From positions 1 through 64,000 of the forward strand of contig JAGNKE010000013.1 in assembly GCA_018000295.1 (NCBI GenBank): DNA of 64,000 nt, written 5' to 3'. This stretch comes from Alphaproteobacteria bacterium (GTDB lineage Bacteria; Pseudomonadota; Alphaproteobacteria; Micavibrionales; Micavibrionaceae). Position 1 is the first letter of the stretch; every line of letters begins with the position of its first letter. Below are positions 7,724 through 15,821 of this stretch, one piece after another. Both the position numbers and the translations under genes were made by a program. Below the pieces are notes generated by a model. It saw nothing but the letters and a program-made list of their open reading frames with translations. It was not told the DNA's origin and made no database searches.

Positions 7724-9274
7724 ATGAACACCGTCACCCCGCTGCGTCGCACGCTTTCGCCCGGACAGAATAACGACGCCGCGCTCGCCGCCCGCCTGAT
7801 CGAGCGTTACGAAGCCGCACGCAATCAGCGGACTCAATGGACCCGCCTCTGGGAAGAATCCTACGAGTACGCCCTGCCGCAACGCGGCGGATTCCTCGGC
7901 CAGCCCGTCCCCGGCGCCGCGCGCAACACACATATATATGACGCCACCGCGATGGACGCCGCCGACCAGCTCGCCTCCAGCCTGCTCGCCAACCTCACCC
8001 CCGCCTGGTCGCAATGGTTCGGCCTCAAGCCCGGCCCCGATCTTTCGCCGGAGGAGGCCGTTGCCCTGACCCCTGTCCTCGAAAAGGCCGCCCGCACCAT
8101 CCAGTCGCATTTCGACCGCTCCAACTTCCCGGTCGAAATCCATCAATGCTACCTCGACCTCGTGGTCGGCGGCACGGCGACGATCTCCTTCGAGGAAGCC
8201 GAGCCCGGAGGATTCTCGGCGTTTCGCTTTTCCTGCATCCCGCTGTCGCAAATTGTGCTGGAGGAGGGGGCAAACGGCGCCCTCGATGGCGCCTATCGCC
8301 ACATCCCGCTCACCCTCGATCAGATTTTCGACCGCTACCCCTTCGCGGAAATTCCCGCCGCGCTTCTGGAGTCCGCCTCCCGCGACCCGCAGGTTCGCTT
8401 CAAAATTCTCGAATCCGTCCTGCCTGCGGGCCTCTCCTATGAATACATGGCCCTGCTCGATGAGTCCGGCCACGAACCCGTCATCCTCCAGTCCGGCACC
8501 TTCGAGCAATCCCCCGTCATCAGCTTCCGCTGGATGAAATCGCCCGGCGAAATCTATGGCCGCTCACCCGTCATGAAGGCGCTGCCCGATATCAAAACCG
8601 CCAACAAGGTCGTCGAACTGATCCTGAAAAACGCCTCCATCGCCGTGACCGGAATCTGGCAGGCTGACGACGATGGCGTACTGAACCCCGCCAATATCGA
8701 ACTCACGCCCGGCAGCATCATCCCGAAGGCCGTCGGCTCGAAGGGCTTGCAGCCGCTCGATATGCCCGGCCGCTTCGATGTCTCGCAACTCATCCTCGAA
8801 AATCTGCAATCCCGCATCCGCCACGCTCTCCTGACCGACAAGCTCTCGCCCGTCTCCTCCCCGCGCATGACGGCCACCGAGGTGCTCGAACGTGCGGCGG
8901 AAATGTCGCTCCTCCTCGGCGCGACCTATGGCCGCCTGCAGACCGAACTCCTCACGCCCCTCATCAAACGCGCCTTCGCAATCCTCAGGCGTCGTGGCGA
9001 GGTGCCGGACATAGCGCTCGACGGCCGTCTCGTCACCGTCGATTACCGCTCACCGCTGGCGCGTTCGCAGGGACAAAGAAACGTGCAGAACACCCTGACC
9101 TGGATCACCTCCGTCCTCGCCATGGGGCCAGAGGCCGCGATGACCGTGAACCTCCCCGCCGCTGCCCGCTTCCTCGGCGAGGCGCTGGCCGTTCCCGGTG
9201 ATATCATCCGCGCCGAAATCCTGGCCCCCGTGGAAGACGCGCAGCGCAGGGCGAAAGGAGGCCGCGATGTTTGA
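7724..9274 (+). CDS. Podovirus portal (head-tail connector) protein
   Basis: A 516-residue protein matching the T7-type head-tail connector family along its length: an N-terminal helical segment (LIERYEAARNQRTQWTRLWEE), IYDATAMDAADQLASSLLANLTP, SFRWMKSPGEIYGRSPVMKALPDIK and the MTATEVLERA helix. Twelve copies would form the ring at one capsid vertex through which DNA passes and to which the tail attaches. It has normal length and no frameshift. It overlaps the next gene by eight bases. Confidence 0.9.
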   Translation: MNTVTPLRRTLSPGQNNDAALAARLIERYEAARNQRTQWTRLWEESYEYALPQRGGFLGQPVPGAARNTHIYDATAMDAADQLASSLLANLTPAWSQWFGLKPGPDLSPEEAVALTPVLEKAARTIQSHFDRSNFPVEIHQCYLDLVVGGTATISFEEAEPGGFSAFRFSCIPLSQIVLEEGANGALDGAYRHIPLTLDQIFDRYPFAEIPAALLESASRDPQVRFKILESVLPAGLSYEYMALLDESGHEPVILQSGTFEQSPVISFRWMKSPGEIYGRSPVMKALPDIKTANKVVELILKNASIAVTGIWQADDDGVLNPANIELTPGSIIPKAVGSKGLQPLDMPGRFDVSQLILENLQSRIRHALLTDKLSPVSSPRMTATEVLERAAEMSLLLGATYGRLQTELLTPLIKRAFAILRRRGEVPDIALDGRLVTVDYRSPLARSQGQRNVQNTLTWITSVLAMGPEAAMTVNLPAAARFLGEALAVPGDIIRAEILAPVEDAQRRAKGGRDV

Positions 9275-9551
9275 CCAGACCCGTAACGCACAAGACAGGC
9301 AGGAGGAGGGGCCATACGTCTTCCAAATCCCCGAACCTTCGCGTTTCGAACTGCGCGATATCGAGAAATGCTTCGCCCGCCTGTTTTCCTCAGACGACGG
9401 CAAGTGTGCCCTGTCCTACCTGCAGGCGATCAGTTTCCAGCGGGCGCTGGCCCCGACCTCGACGGACCAGCAGCTCCGCTACGCCGAAGGCCAGCGGGCG
9501 ATGGTCGCCACGATCCTGCGCCTCATCGACCGCGGCCGTAAACCCACTTGA
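9267..9551 (+). CDS. Bbp19-like phage protein
   Basis: A 94-residue protein starting at the ATG that overlaps the portal stop, with AAAGGAGG upstream. The body (FARLFSSDDGKCALSYLQ, then LRYAEGQRAMVATILRLIDRG) resembles the Bbp19 family of Bordetella podovirus BPP-1, small proteins encoded between portal and scaffold. The precise role is unknown; the longer open frame upstream is inside the portal gene and is rejected. Confidence 0.65.
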   Translation: MFDQTRNAQDRQEEGPYVFQIPEPSRFELRDIEKCFARLFSSDDGKCALSYLQAISFQRALAPTSTDQQLRYAEGQRAMVATILRLIDRGRKPT

Positions 9552-9582
9552 ACCTATTTTTAACCCGCAAGGAGATTAAACC

Positions 9583-10224
9583 ATGACCGAAAATTTACTC
9601 ACCAACGAAATTCCCGAAAAATTCCTCGACCCCGAATCCGGCGAAGTCCGTATGGACAGATTCCTCCAGTCCTATCACGCGCTGGAGAAAAAACTCTCCC
9701 AGTCCCCGGCAGCGCCGAAAACCCCGCATGATTATTGCATCGACTGCTCGCACGGCCTGTTCCAGCCCGACGCGGACATCAACGCCCGCCTCCATGAAAA
9801 GGGCTTCACGCAGGATCAGGCGCAGGAGCTTTACAATATTGCCGCCGAAAAACTGATCCCGATGATTGTGGAGATCGCCGCCGAGTTTCAGGCCGACCGC
9901 GAGGTCGAAAAACTCGTCCAGCATTTCGGCGGCCCGGACAACTGGCGCGAGATATCCCATCAGCTTCTCGCCTTCGGCCAGAAAAACCTCCCCCCGGAGG
10001 TGCTCAACAGTCTCTCAAGCTCCTACGAGGGGATTCTGGCGCTCCACCGCATGATGAAGGGGGAGGAACCCAAGCTCTCCCGCGCCCCCGCCAAATCCGG
10101 CGACACGCCGAACGACCGCGAACTCACCTCCATGATGCGCGACCCGCGCTACTGGCGCGACCGCGATCCGTCCTTCGTCGCGAAAGTCACCGAAGGCTTC
10201 CAGAAACTTTATGGCGGCAAGTGA
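9583..10224 (+). CDS. T7-type capsid assembly scaffolding protein
   Basis: A 213-residue acidic, helical protein. It has a flexible N-terminus, a central helical domain, and a C-terminal signature (NDRELTSMMRDPRYWRDRDP then VAKVTEGFQKLYGGK) like T7 gp9-type scaffolds. It would guide shell assembly and be lost on maturation. AAGGAG precedes the ATG by about eight bases. It lies between the portal and capsid genes, the standard podoviral place, although cargo genes now separate it from the capsid gene. Confidence 0.85.
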   Translation: MTENLLTNEIPEKFLDPESGEVRMDRFLQSYHALEKKLSQSPAAPKTPHDYCIDCSHGLFQPDADINARLHEKGFTQDQAQELYNIAAEKLIPMIVEIAAEFQADREVEKLVQHFGGPDNWREISHQLLAFGQKNLPPEVLNSLSSSYEGILALHRMMKGEEPKLSRAPAKSGDTPNDRELTSMMRDPRYWRDRDPSFVAKVTEGFQKLYGGK

Positions 10225-10294
10225 CGAATAGGACAGGGAGCAAAGCAAAGAGCTCATCGAACCTGTAAAAAAACGACCCACCTCAATAAACTTT

Positions 10295-10321
10295 GGCCCG
10301 CTCCGGCGGGCCTTATTTTTT
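10295..10321 (+). terminator. Rho-independent terminator after the scaffold gene
   Basis: GGCCCGC and GCGGGCC pair around a short loop at 10295-10312, followed by TTATTTTTT. It ends the portal-scaffold transcript before the GIY-YIG cargo gene. Confidence 0.85.
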
Positions 10322-10335
10322 CTCTCATATTTTTC

Positions 10336-10365
10336 TTGCTGCATATGCGAAGACGGAATTATAAC
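10336..10365 (+). promoter_or_regulatory. Possible promoter of the GIY-YIG gene
   Basis: TTGCTG at 10336-10341 and TATAAC at 10360-10365 with an 18-base spacer, directly after the terminator and 35 bases before the ATG. This fits an independently transcribed cargo gene. Confidence 0.4.
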
Positions 10366-10400
10366 AGTCGTGGAGAAACAGTTTAGAAAGCCTTTTCGCT

Positions 10401-11210
10401 ATGCCGGATGGGTTGGTCAGCACATTTGTGCCCTTGCGTTTGAACTTTGAGGCGGCCCAGGAAAACGGACGTTTCTATATCTATTCGATATGGAATCGCA
10501 AGAAAGATAAATACTACATAGGCATATCGCGCAATCCGCCCCGGCGTATCAATGAGCAACTCCGCTCGAAAGCAGAACTAAAAGACGACTACGCACAGGA
10601 GGCGCAAGCGGATCAGACGCGGATGCCTGAAGATCGCGTATTCGAATGCGGACTGTTGAATGCCGAAGGTTATGAAAGCCCTTTGATCGGGTGTATAGTG
10701 GAAGTGTTATACATGGTCGATCTGGAGCGTTCAGGAAGGAATATTTATAACCGCAATAAATTTGGCGGCCACCCCGAGCTCAAGGATAAAAGGCTGGCTT
10801 TCGAAGCGGTCATAAAAATCATTGATCCGTGCCTCATGGGGCATCCCACGGATCAGGAAATGCTGGCGCTCGAAAAGCACATACATGAAATAAGGGATTA
10901 TGGGGCAAAAACAGGCTATACGGGCATATTTGATCATGAATTCATAGGCGCGCTGGAAAAAGCTTGGGATGATTATACACAGCGGCGGAAGGAGGCAGGT
11001 TTCGGTCGCAAGCCGCTCTCGACCCGCATTGCCTTTGCCGACGAATATGTGCGTCTCAAAGGGGCCAACGACAACGACCCGCTAGGGCCAAGGCTCACCA
11101 CTCAACACAAAACGCCCTTGGCTTTGCCGGCGCCGGATAAAACAGGCTCACGTATACGGTACGAAGACTCTTCGGTAGGTATCGCCGAAAAAGAAGGGCC
11201 GGAGCCATAA
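10401..11210 (+). CDS. GIY-YIG nuclease-like protein
   Basis: A 269-residue protein. The N-terminal domain has YIY at 26-28, YIG at 39-41, arginines at 48-49, a glutamate at 101 and asparagines at 117/119, matching the order of the GIY-YIG fold, with Y replacing the first G. The C-terminal half is helical, then low-complexity. It has its own terminator upstream and sits between scaffold and capsid genes, a site where homing endonucleases lodge in phages. Whether it is active or mobile cannot be told. No strong ribosome binding site marks the start. Confidence 0.65.
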   Translation: MPDGLVSTFVPLRLNFEAAQENGRFYIYSIWNRKKDKYYIGISRNPPRRINEQLRSKAELKDDYAQEAQADQTRMPEDRVFECGLLNAEGYESPLIGCIVEVLYMVDLERSGRNIYNRNKFGGHPELKDKRLAFEAVIKIIDPCLMGHPTDQEMLALEKHIHEIRDYGAKTGYTGIFDHEFIGALEKAWDDYTQRRKEAGFGRKPLSTRIAFADEYVRLKGANDNDPLGPRLTTQHKTPLALPAPDKTGSRIRYEDSSVGIAEKEGPEP

Positions 11211-11227
11211 GGCTCTGGGCGCAACAC

Positions 11228-11611
11228 CTACATCAACTGCGAATCCGCAAACCCTTGACTGAGCGCATCGTCCACAACCTGCTGGAAATTATCCTTGATC
11301 GCCTTGGCCATGGGCTTGAACTGCAGCGCCACGCGGTTATGCGATTTCCGCACCACCGTCGCGCTGTGCGGGATATCGAGGATCGCGTTCCGCAGTTTGA
11401 ATTTCATTGTCACATCGAACGCATCCGCAACCCCGAACATCCGGTCGTCGGCATTGATCATAAATCCGCCGAGACTCCAGTTCTCGACAGGATAGATCTT
11501 GCCGTTGATGACGGTAACGCAATGATCACCGCTGCGCCGGGCAAACTGACGGCGCGACGAATCGTCAGCTTCATCTGTAGAAGTAAAACGGGAAAAAAAT
11601 TTTCCGAACAT
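11228..11611 (-). CDS. PilZ domain protein (putative c-di-GMP receptor)
   Basis: A 127-residue protein. RRQFARRSG at about 20-28 is the arginine-rich c-di-GMP binding start, and NWSLGG at 44-49 is the (D/N)xSxxG motif; beta strands follow to about residue 98 and a helix closes the protein. ATG at 11611 is chosen because PilZ homology begins soon after; the longer frame reads through the capsid promoter. It is transcribed against the cluster, between the GIY-YIG and capsid genes. PilZ proteins typically tune motility or biofilm formation, so it is host-type cargo. Confidence 0.75.
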   Translation of the reverse strand: MFGKFFSRFTSTDEADDSSRRQFARRSGDHCVTVINGKIYPVENWSLGGFMINADDRMFGVADAFDVTMKFKLRNAILDIPHSATVVRKSHNRVALQFKPMAKAIKDNFQQVVDDALSQGFADSQLM

Positions 11612-11933
11612 GAGCAAATTCCGATTCGTTGGTGATAGGCAACGTCCAATCCTAGAATATTTTTCAGAACAACTTAAGAGGGCAAAAAAAATAACGGAAC
11701 CTATGCACGAATTTTTCTTGACAACATAGGAATATAATCTTATATTAAAACCATCACCGCCGGAATTGCGCCTTTTTCTAGGGACCGCACCCGGCGATTT
11801 TTTTTCCGGACCGCGCAGACAACGCCGCGAATAGAAGGCGCCCGCCCGTCCGTTCCTCCGCTTCTGGCCTTTAAAGACAAGACAACCGGACCGGAGCTTC
11901 CCCCAAACGCAACTCATAACCAAGAGGTTTGAA
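11612..11933 (+). promoter_or_regulatory. Intergenic region holding the capsid promoter and leader
   Basis: This 322-bp stretch between the divergent PilZ and capsid genes contains no gene. It holds the strong promoter listed separately and a leader of almost 190 bases that ends in an ordinary start region for the capsid gene. No other signal is recognised. Confidence 0.5.
11718..11746 (+). promoter_or_regulatory. Strong sigma70-type promoter for the capsid gene
   Basis: A consensus TTGACA at 11718-11723 and TATATT at 11741-11746 are exactly 17 bases apart, the best promoter match noticed in the window. It points at the major capsid gene and implies a host RNA polymerase transcript, since no phage RNA polymerase gene is present. 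Confidence 0.7.
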
Positions 11934-12767
11934 ATGTCTACCACTCTCGACCAGGCCTTCATCAAGCAGTTCGAACGCGAAGGGCATGAAGCCTATCAAC
12001 GGCAGGGCAGTAAGCTCCGCAACACCGTCCGCACCGTCGGCAACGTCAACGGCAGCTCGGCCATCTTCCAGAAAGTCGGCAAGGGCACCGCATCCACCAA
12101 ATCCACGCACGGCATGGTGCCGGTCATGAACCTGAACCACACCAGCGTCGAAGTCATCCTGCAGGATTACTATGCGGGAGACTGGGTGGACCGTCTCGAC
12201 GAATTGAAAACGAATATCGACGAGCGGCAGGTCATCGCGAATGCTGGCGCGAACGCGCTGGGCCGCAAGACCGACGAACTCATCATCGCCGCGCTGGCAA
12301 CAGCCACGACCCACACCATCGTGGACAGCAACATCGGCATGACGAAGGATAAAATCCTCTCCGCCTTCCAGACCTTCGGCACGAACGATGTGCCCGACGA
12401 CGGCCAGCGTTATTGCGTGGTCGGCTGGAAACAATGGAGCGAACTGCTCAAAATCGAAGAATTCGTGAACGCCGATTATATCGGCAAGGACGCATTGCCC
12501 TTCGCCACCATCACGCAGGCGAAGATGTTCCTCGGCACCATCTTCGTGCCGCACTCCGGCCTCCCGATCGACGCCAGTGATATCCGCTCCTGCTTCTATT
12601 ATCACCGCACGGCGATCGGCCACGCCGCCGCCAGCGACGTGAAGACGGACATCACCTGGCACGGCGACCGCGCTGCTCACTTCGTCAACAATATGATGAG
12701 CCAGGGCGCGGGCCTGATCGACCAGAGCGGTATTGTCACGATCAAGTGCGACGAAACGCCCGACTAA
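11934..12767 (+). CDS. Major capsid protein, podovirus type
   Basis: A 277-residue protein with features of the HK97-fold capsid family found in T7-like prophages: an N-terminal helix (LDQAFIKQFEREGHEAYQRQ), a flexible loop region (GKGTASTKSTHG), then GDWVDRLDELKTNIDERQ and the FVNADYIGKDALPF strand. It would build the icosahedral shell. It is intact and driven by a strong promoter, consistent with abundant expression. Confidence 0.85.
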   Translation: MSTTLDQAFIKQFEREGHEAYQRQGSKLRNTVRTVGNVNGSSAIFQKVGKGTASTKSTHGMVPVMNLNHTSVEVILQDYYAGDWVDRLDELKTNIDERQVIANAGANALGRKTDELIIAALATATTHTIVDSNIGMTKDKILSAFQTFGTNDVPDDGQRYCVVGWKQWSELLKIEEFVNADYIGKDALPFATITQAKMFLGTIFVPHSGLPIDASDIRSCFYYHRTAIGHAAASDVKTDITWHGDRAAHFVNNMMSQGAGLIDQSGIVTIKCDETPD

Positions 12768-12803
12768 TCCCACCTCTAGAAAAATATTTAAGGAGAAACC
12801 CTC

Positions 12804-13043
12804 ATGGCTTTCATCGCCTCAGACCTGAGCGTTCTGGCCTACGCCAACAACTTCACGCTCTGGCATTACACAACGACAGACAGTTCGGTCACGACCGCAG
12901 GCTATTTCAACAAGGCTGTTGATATGCTGCGCGTGAACGACCTGATCATCGCCAACGTCGATACGGACGGCACGCCGGACACGACCTTCTACGTCGTGAC
13001 CAGCAATAACGGCACCACCGTCGCCATCACCGCCTACTCTTAA
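12804..13043 (+). CDS. Small protein after capsid, putative decoration or head protein
   Basis: A 79-residue beta-rich protein (MAFIASDLSVLAYANNFTLW, then AGYFNKAVDMLRVNDLI and a strand-rich end). AAGGAG precedes the ATG. Short beta-rich genes directly after a podoviral capsid gene often encode head decoration or joining proteins; the family is familiar from alphaproteobacterial prophages but its role is not established. Confidence 0.6.
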   Translation: MAFIASDLSVLAYANNFTLWHYTTTDSSVTTAGYFNKAVDMLRVNDLIIANVDTDGTPDTTFYVVTSNNGTTVAITAYS

Positions 13044-13068
13044 GGTTTATTGATATTCTGTTCACGGC

Positions 13069-13088
13069 ATCCCCGCGCAAGCGGGGAT
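13069..13088. repeat. REP-like palindrome, ATCCCCGC type
   Basis: ATCCCCGC and GCGGGGAT around GCAA, followed by CC. It is the same as 48714-48733 and close to 3727-3746. Its presence inside the phage cluster shows this part shares the host's repeat family. Confidence 0.75.
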
Positions 13089-13325
13089 CCTTGGCGGAAG
13101 TCAAAAACCGAAGAGAGCAGGGCGGGTCCAGCCCAACGCTCCGGTTCCTTTCCCGGAGCAGAATGGCGGCGCAAGGGCTTGAGCGCCCGTTCCTCCTCAT
13201 CGCAGCGGCGCTCGCCCGCAAGAAGCCGGAAAGTCGCGGCCCCTCTCCGCGCCCGGACCCTATCGACGCCCCCGTGCAGTCCCTTGCGCTTCGTGCGTGA
13301 GGGGCTGCACACCTCTTACCCGTAT

Positions 13326-13370
13326 GCAGCCTGCCCGTGGATCCCTTTGCGGGCGGGCTGCGCCTTTATT
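13326..13370 (+). terminator. Terminator-like hairpin
   Basis: GCAGCCTGCCCG at 13326-13337 pairs with CGGGCGGGCTGC at 13350-13361 (one wobble), followed by GCCTTTATT. It would end the capsid transcript before the cargo genes. Confidence 0.6.
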
Positions 13371-13400
13371 GCAGACCTAAAATTGTGCTAAGAAGAACTC

Positions 13401-13595
13401 ATGAAAACTCTAATTGTTTTTCTGAACATATTTCTTTGGACCGTTATTTTCGGCGCTGTGTTCCTGATCGCCCCTTATCTGTTTTTTCTCTGGGCTATAA
13501 CCGGATTCAACCCGTACTTTCTTGAGATTGACAGTTGCGTCGATTTCGGAGGCGGCTGGAATGATGAGCTGAACATTTGCGAGTATGAAGAGTAA
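13401..13595 (+). CDS. Small membrane protein
   Basis: A 64-residue protein: a long hydrophobic segment at residues 3-36 (one long or two short membrane helices) and a polar tail with two cysteines (DSCVDFGGGWNDELNICE). The Cys-x-Asp/Gly-x-Gly-Trp pattern is common in small exported or membrane proteins of unknown function. It is AT-rich, 24 bases before the ankyrin gene, and is probably cargo co-transcribed with it. Confidence 0.5.
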   Translation: MKTLIVFLNIFLWTVIFGAVFLIAPYLFFLWAITGFNPYFLEIDSCVDFGGGWNDELNICEYEE

Positions 13596-13619
13596 TTTTA
13601 AGAGCAAAATTAGATAGAA

Positions 13620-14021
13620 ATGAAAGATAAAAAACGAACAATCACAGATATTCTCTCCGACTATCAAACCCTTCCAGAGTATTTGGATCGGGAGTTGGTT
13701 GACGTGAATCAGGTAAGTCTTTTCGGGGATTATCCCCTTCATGTTGCCGCTGTCCGAGGAAGTGTAGAAGATATAAAGATTCTTGTAGACCACGGCGCAA
13801 ACATAAATGCAAAAGGCGAGTATGATTATACGGCCTTACATCATGCAGCAGAACAGGGCCACGCAGATGCGGTAAAAGCTTTGATGGAAAAAGGTGCGGA
13901 CCCAAATCTTACAGATGTTAATGGGTGTACACCTTTAGAAATAGCGCTTCTTTTAGATAAAAATGATCAAACTGGAGAATACAAAAAAATCATTGAAGAA
14001 CTAAAAAGGCAGCAAACCTAA
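13620..14021 (+). CDS. Ankyrin repeat protein
   Basis: A 133-residue protein with about three ankyrin repeats: FGDYPLHVAAVRGSVEDIKILVDHGANIN, YTALHHAAEQGHADAV and a third starting NGCTPLEIALLL (the long string is split here as DYPLHVAA and ILVDHGAN). These mediate protein binding; no catalytic domain or signal peptide is present. It is AT-rich and inserted between the capsid and tail genes, so it is likely accessory cargo. A second, larger ankyrin protein lies at 38.5 kb. Confidence 0.75.
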   Translation: MKDKKRTITDILSDYQTLPEYLDRELVDVNQVSLFGDYPLHVAAVRGSVEDIKILVDHGANINAKGEYDYTALHHAAEQGHADAVKALMEKGADPNLTDVNGCTPLEIALLLDKNDQTGEYKKIIEELKRQQT

Positions 14022-14076
14022 ATCATTCGTGCTTTTACGCACAGATTAAACACCCCCAAAACAACTGGAGACCCCC

Positions 14077-14646
14077 ATGGCACTATCCGATATTGCCCTG
14101 TGCTCGCGTGCGCTCATCCGCATCGGCGCGGCACCCATTACTTCTTTCGCCAACGGCACCGCCGAGTCGGAAATCGCGGGCGCGCTCTTCCGCCCCGTGT
14201 GCGACGCGCTGCTCTCCGCCTATGCCTGGAGCTTCGCCAGCGGGCAGGCTGCGCTGACCCTTCTGTCAACGCCCCCCGTCGCCGATTACGCGAACGCCTT
14301 TGCGCTCCCTTCGGATTTTCTCCGCGCATTGTCCCTCGGCAGCGGCCAGCGCGGACGGGGCGTGAATTATCGCATCGCCGCCGGTGCCATCCACACCAAC
14401 GAAAGCGCCGTGACCCTGACCTATATCTTCAGGCCGGAGGAGGAATCCTTCCCCCCGTATTTCGATCAGGCGCTCATCACCCGCCTCGCCGCCGAATTCT
14501 GCATCCCCGTCACCGAAAGCACCTCCCGTGCCGAGGCTCTCTTCCGCCTCGCGGAGCAGGAGTTCCAAAGAGCCCGCCAGATCGACGCGCAGCAGGACAC
14601 CCCCGGCCGCATCGAGGATTTCACGCTGGTAAAAGTCAGGGATTAA
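14077..14646 (+). CDS. Tail tubular protein A (T7 gp11-like adaptor)
   Basis: A 189-residue protein of the tail tubular A family (ALSDIALCSRALIRIGAAPI at the start, RPVCDALLSAYAWSFA, YANAFALPSDFLRAL, and a helical C-terminus). It would form the ring joining the portal to the nozzle. AACTGGAG precedes the ATG. Normal length; the second tail ring protein follows two genes later. Confidence 0.85.
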   Translation: MALSDIALCSRALIRIGAAPITSFANGTAESEIAGALFRPVCDALLSAYAWSFASGQAALTLLSTPPVADYANAFALPSDFLRALSLGSGQRGRGVNYRIAAGAIHTNESAVTLTYIFRPEEESFPPYFDQALITRLAAEFCIPVTESTSRAEALFRLAEQEFQRARQIDAQQDTPGRIEDFTLVKVRD

Positions 14647-14731
14647 GCCGCTTTTTGCAGGAATTGAAATTATTCTGTAAAAACCCGTCAAGGCGGAGTA
14701 AAATGAGAGGAAGAGAAAAGCGGAGATTGAG

Positions 14732-14965
14732 ATGAGCTTTAGAGATAAATTCAGGGGATTCCTCGGCAAAAGGCCGGAAACAGAGGCAGACGCCGGACCG
14801 GGTTATGGTCTGGGCGCGGAAGGTGCATTCGGCCTTCCCGAATTCCCGGAGGATCCAGCGCCACCTCAGCAAGCGATCGTCGAGGCGCCCGAACAATATG
14901 TTTATGTCGGCATCGACCACCCTGTACCCGAAGCGGACGGCGACGACCAGATCCTCGGCATCTGA
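14732..14965 (+). CDS. Small hypothetical protein
   Basis: A 77-residue acidic, proline-rich protein: a basic N-terminus (SFRDKFRGFLGKRPE) and a disordered middle. A terminator follows 30 bases later. No family is recognised. It lies between tail tubular A and the muramidase-like gene; a minor virion or accessory protein is possible. Confidence 0.4.
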   Translation: MSFRDKFRGFLGKRPETEADAGPGYGLGAEGAFGLPEFPEDPAPPQQAIVEAPEQYVYVGIDHPVPEADGDDQILGI

Positions 14966-14993
14966 TCGCAGCCTCTTGCAGCCGCCAAAACAA

Positions 14994-15018
14994 ACCGCCC
15001 CCCACCGGGCGGTTTTTC
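14994..15018 (+). terminator. Rho-independent terminator
   Basis: ACCGCCC at 14994-15000 and GGGCGGT at 15007-15013 form a tight stem, followed by TTTTCT. It closes the tail tubular A transcript. Confidence 0.85.
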
Positions 15019-15035
15019 TATAAAGGAAACCCGCC

Positions 15036-15818
15036 ATGAACAAAGAAAGCAACCCCGTCCGCACCGACGCCACTGGTCGTATCATCCGTGATTGGGATGC
15101 AGAAGAACAAATCCCTGTTCCAAAGCGTAAACCGACGACGGGCATAGAGCCGCCTGCTTACAGGCGCGATGTATTCAAGGGCGAGCGGCGGGCGGAGTGG
15201 GACGGCTGGAGCCGGATCGTACAGTGGGACTCGTCGCTTTCAAGCGCAGAAAAAAGAGCCTTTCACGATATTTTCGCCGCCGAGGGCGGAATGAAAAAAG
15301 CGCCCGGCGGATCGGGGGTCGCGGGCATATTGCAAAAAACACTTGATTCAACAAAATCCCCGGATAACACGCCCGGAATATACGCGAGGTACGGTAAAAA
15401 TCCGAAAACAACCGATTTGGAGCTTCCGGATATAAAGGAAGTGTATAAGGGTTTCTTTAATGATGTCTTTAAAGGGCCAGCAGAAAAGCTAAAGGAAAAG
15501 AATAAAACTACTGCGATCAAAGGATATCAAATCCTTGGCTTGATAGGAAATGATCGGCTTTCCTCATCAGTCGCCGATATCCTTTTCCGTGAAGGCACGA
15601 CAAAAGGCTCGGAGTTGATCCTCCAGGCAATCCAGCTGACCGATCCCAACGCTGACACGGGGACAGGCACGGCTTTCGGAAGTAAAACCCTTACCGCCTT
15701 GCAGGAAATAGCAAAAGATCACGGCAAGACCAGAAACCTTCTGGAGTTTTCAGCCAACGCCAGAAGGACGGACGAAAAAGACCGCAACGACTATTTCAGA
15801 TTTAGGGACCAAGAGTAA
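15036..15818 (+). CDS. GH108-like muramidase (putative virion or lysis lysozyme)
   Basis: A 260-residue protein. Residues about 70-230 follow the layout of GH108/zliS-type phage lysozymes: a helix ending in EGG with the putative catalytic glutamate at 83, then GGSGVAGILQKTLD, LELPDIKEVYKGFF, SVADILFREG and the FGSKTLTALQEI end typical of the family. Identity is distant and the usual GGxTxxGIT segment is altered. Lying between the two tail genes, it may help the tail cross peptidoglycan. The first 50 residues are charged and disordered. Confidence 0.5.
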   Translation: MNKESNPVRTDATGRIIRDWDAEEQIPVPKRKPTTGIEPPAYRRDVFKGERRAEWDGWSRIVQWDSSLSSAEKRAFHDIFAAEGGMKKAPGGSGVAGILQKTLDSTKSPDNTPGIYARYGKNPKTTDLELPDIKEVYKGFFNDVFKGPAEKLKEKNKTTAIKGYQILGLIGNDRLSSSVADILFREGTTKGSELILQAIQLTDPNADTGTGTAFGSKTLTALQEIAKDHGKTRNLLEFSANARRTDEKDRNDYFRFRDQE

Positions 15819-15821
15819 GGT

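Larger units (their letters stand above)
13044..13400. other. Gene-free 357-bp stretch with palindromic repeat and terminator
   Basis: Contains the REP-like palindrome at 13069-13088 and a terminator-like hairpin at 13326-13361, both listed separately. The rest, about 13100-13320, is GC-rich and open in several frames on both strands, but none has a plausible start or composition, so no gene is called. Confidence 0.5.

Noticed and set aside
11612..11965. N-terminal extension of the PilZ gene
   Set aside because: The extension would run through the capsid promoter and start; PilZ homology begins after the ATG at 11611.
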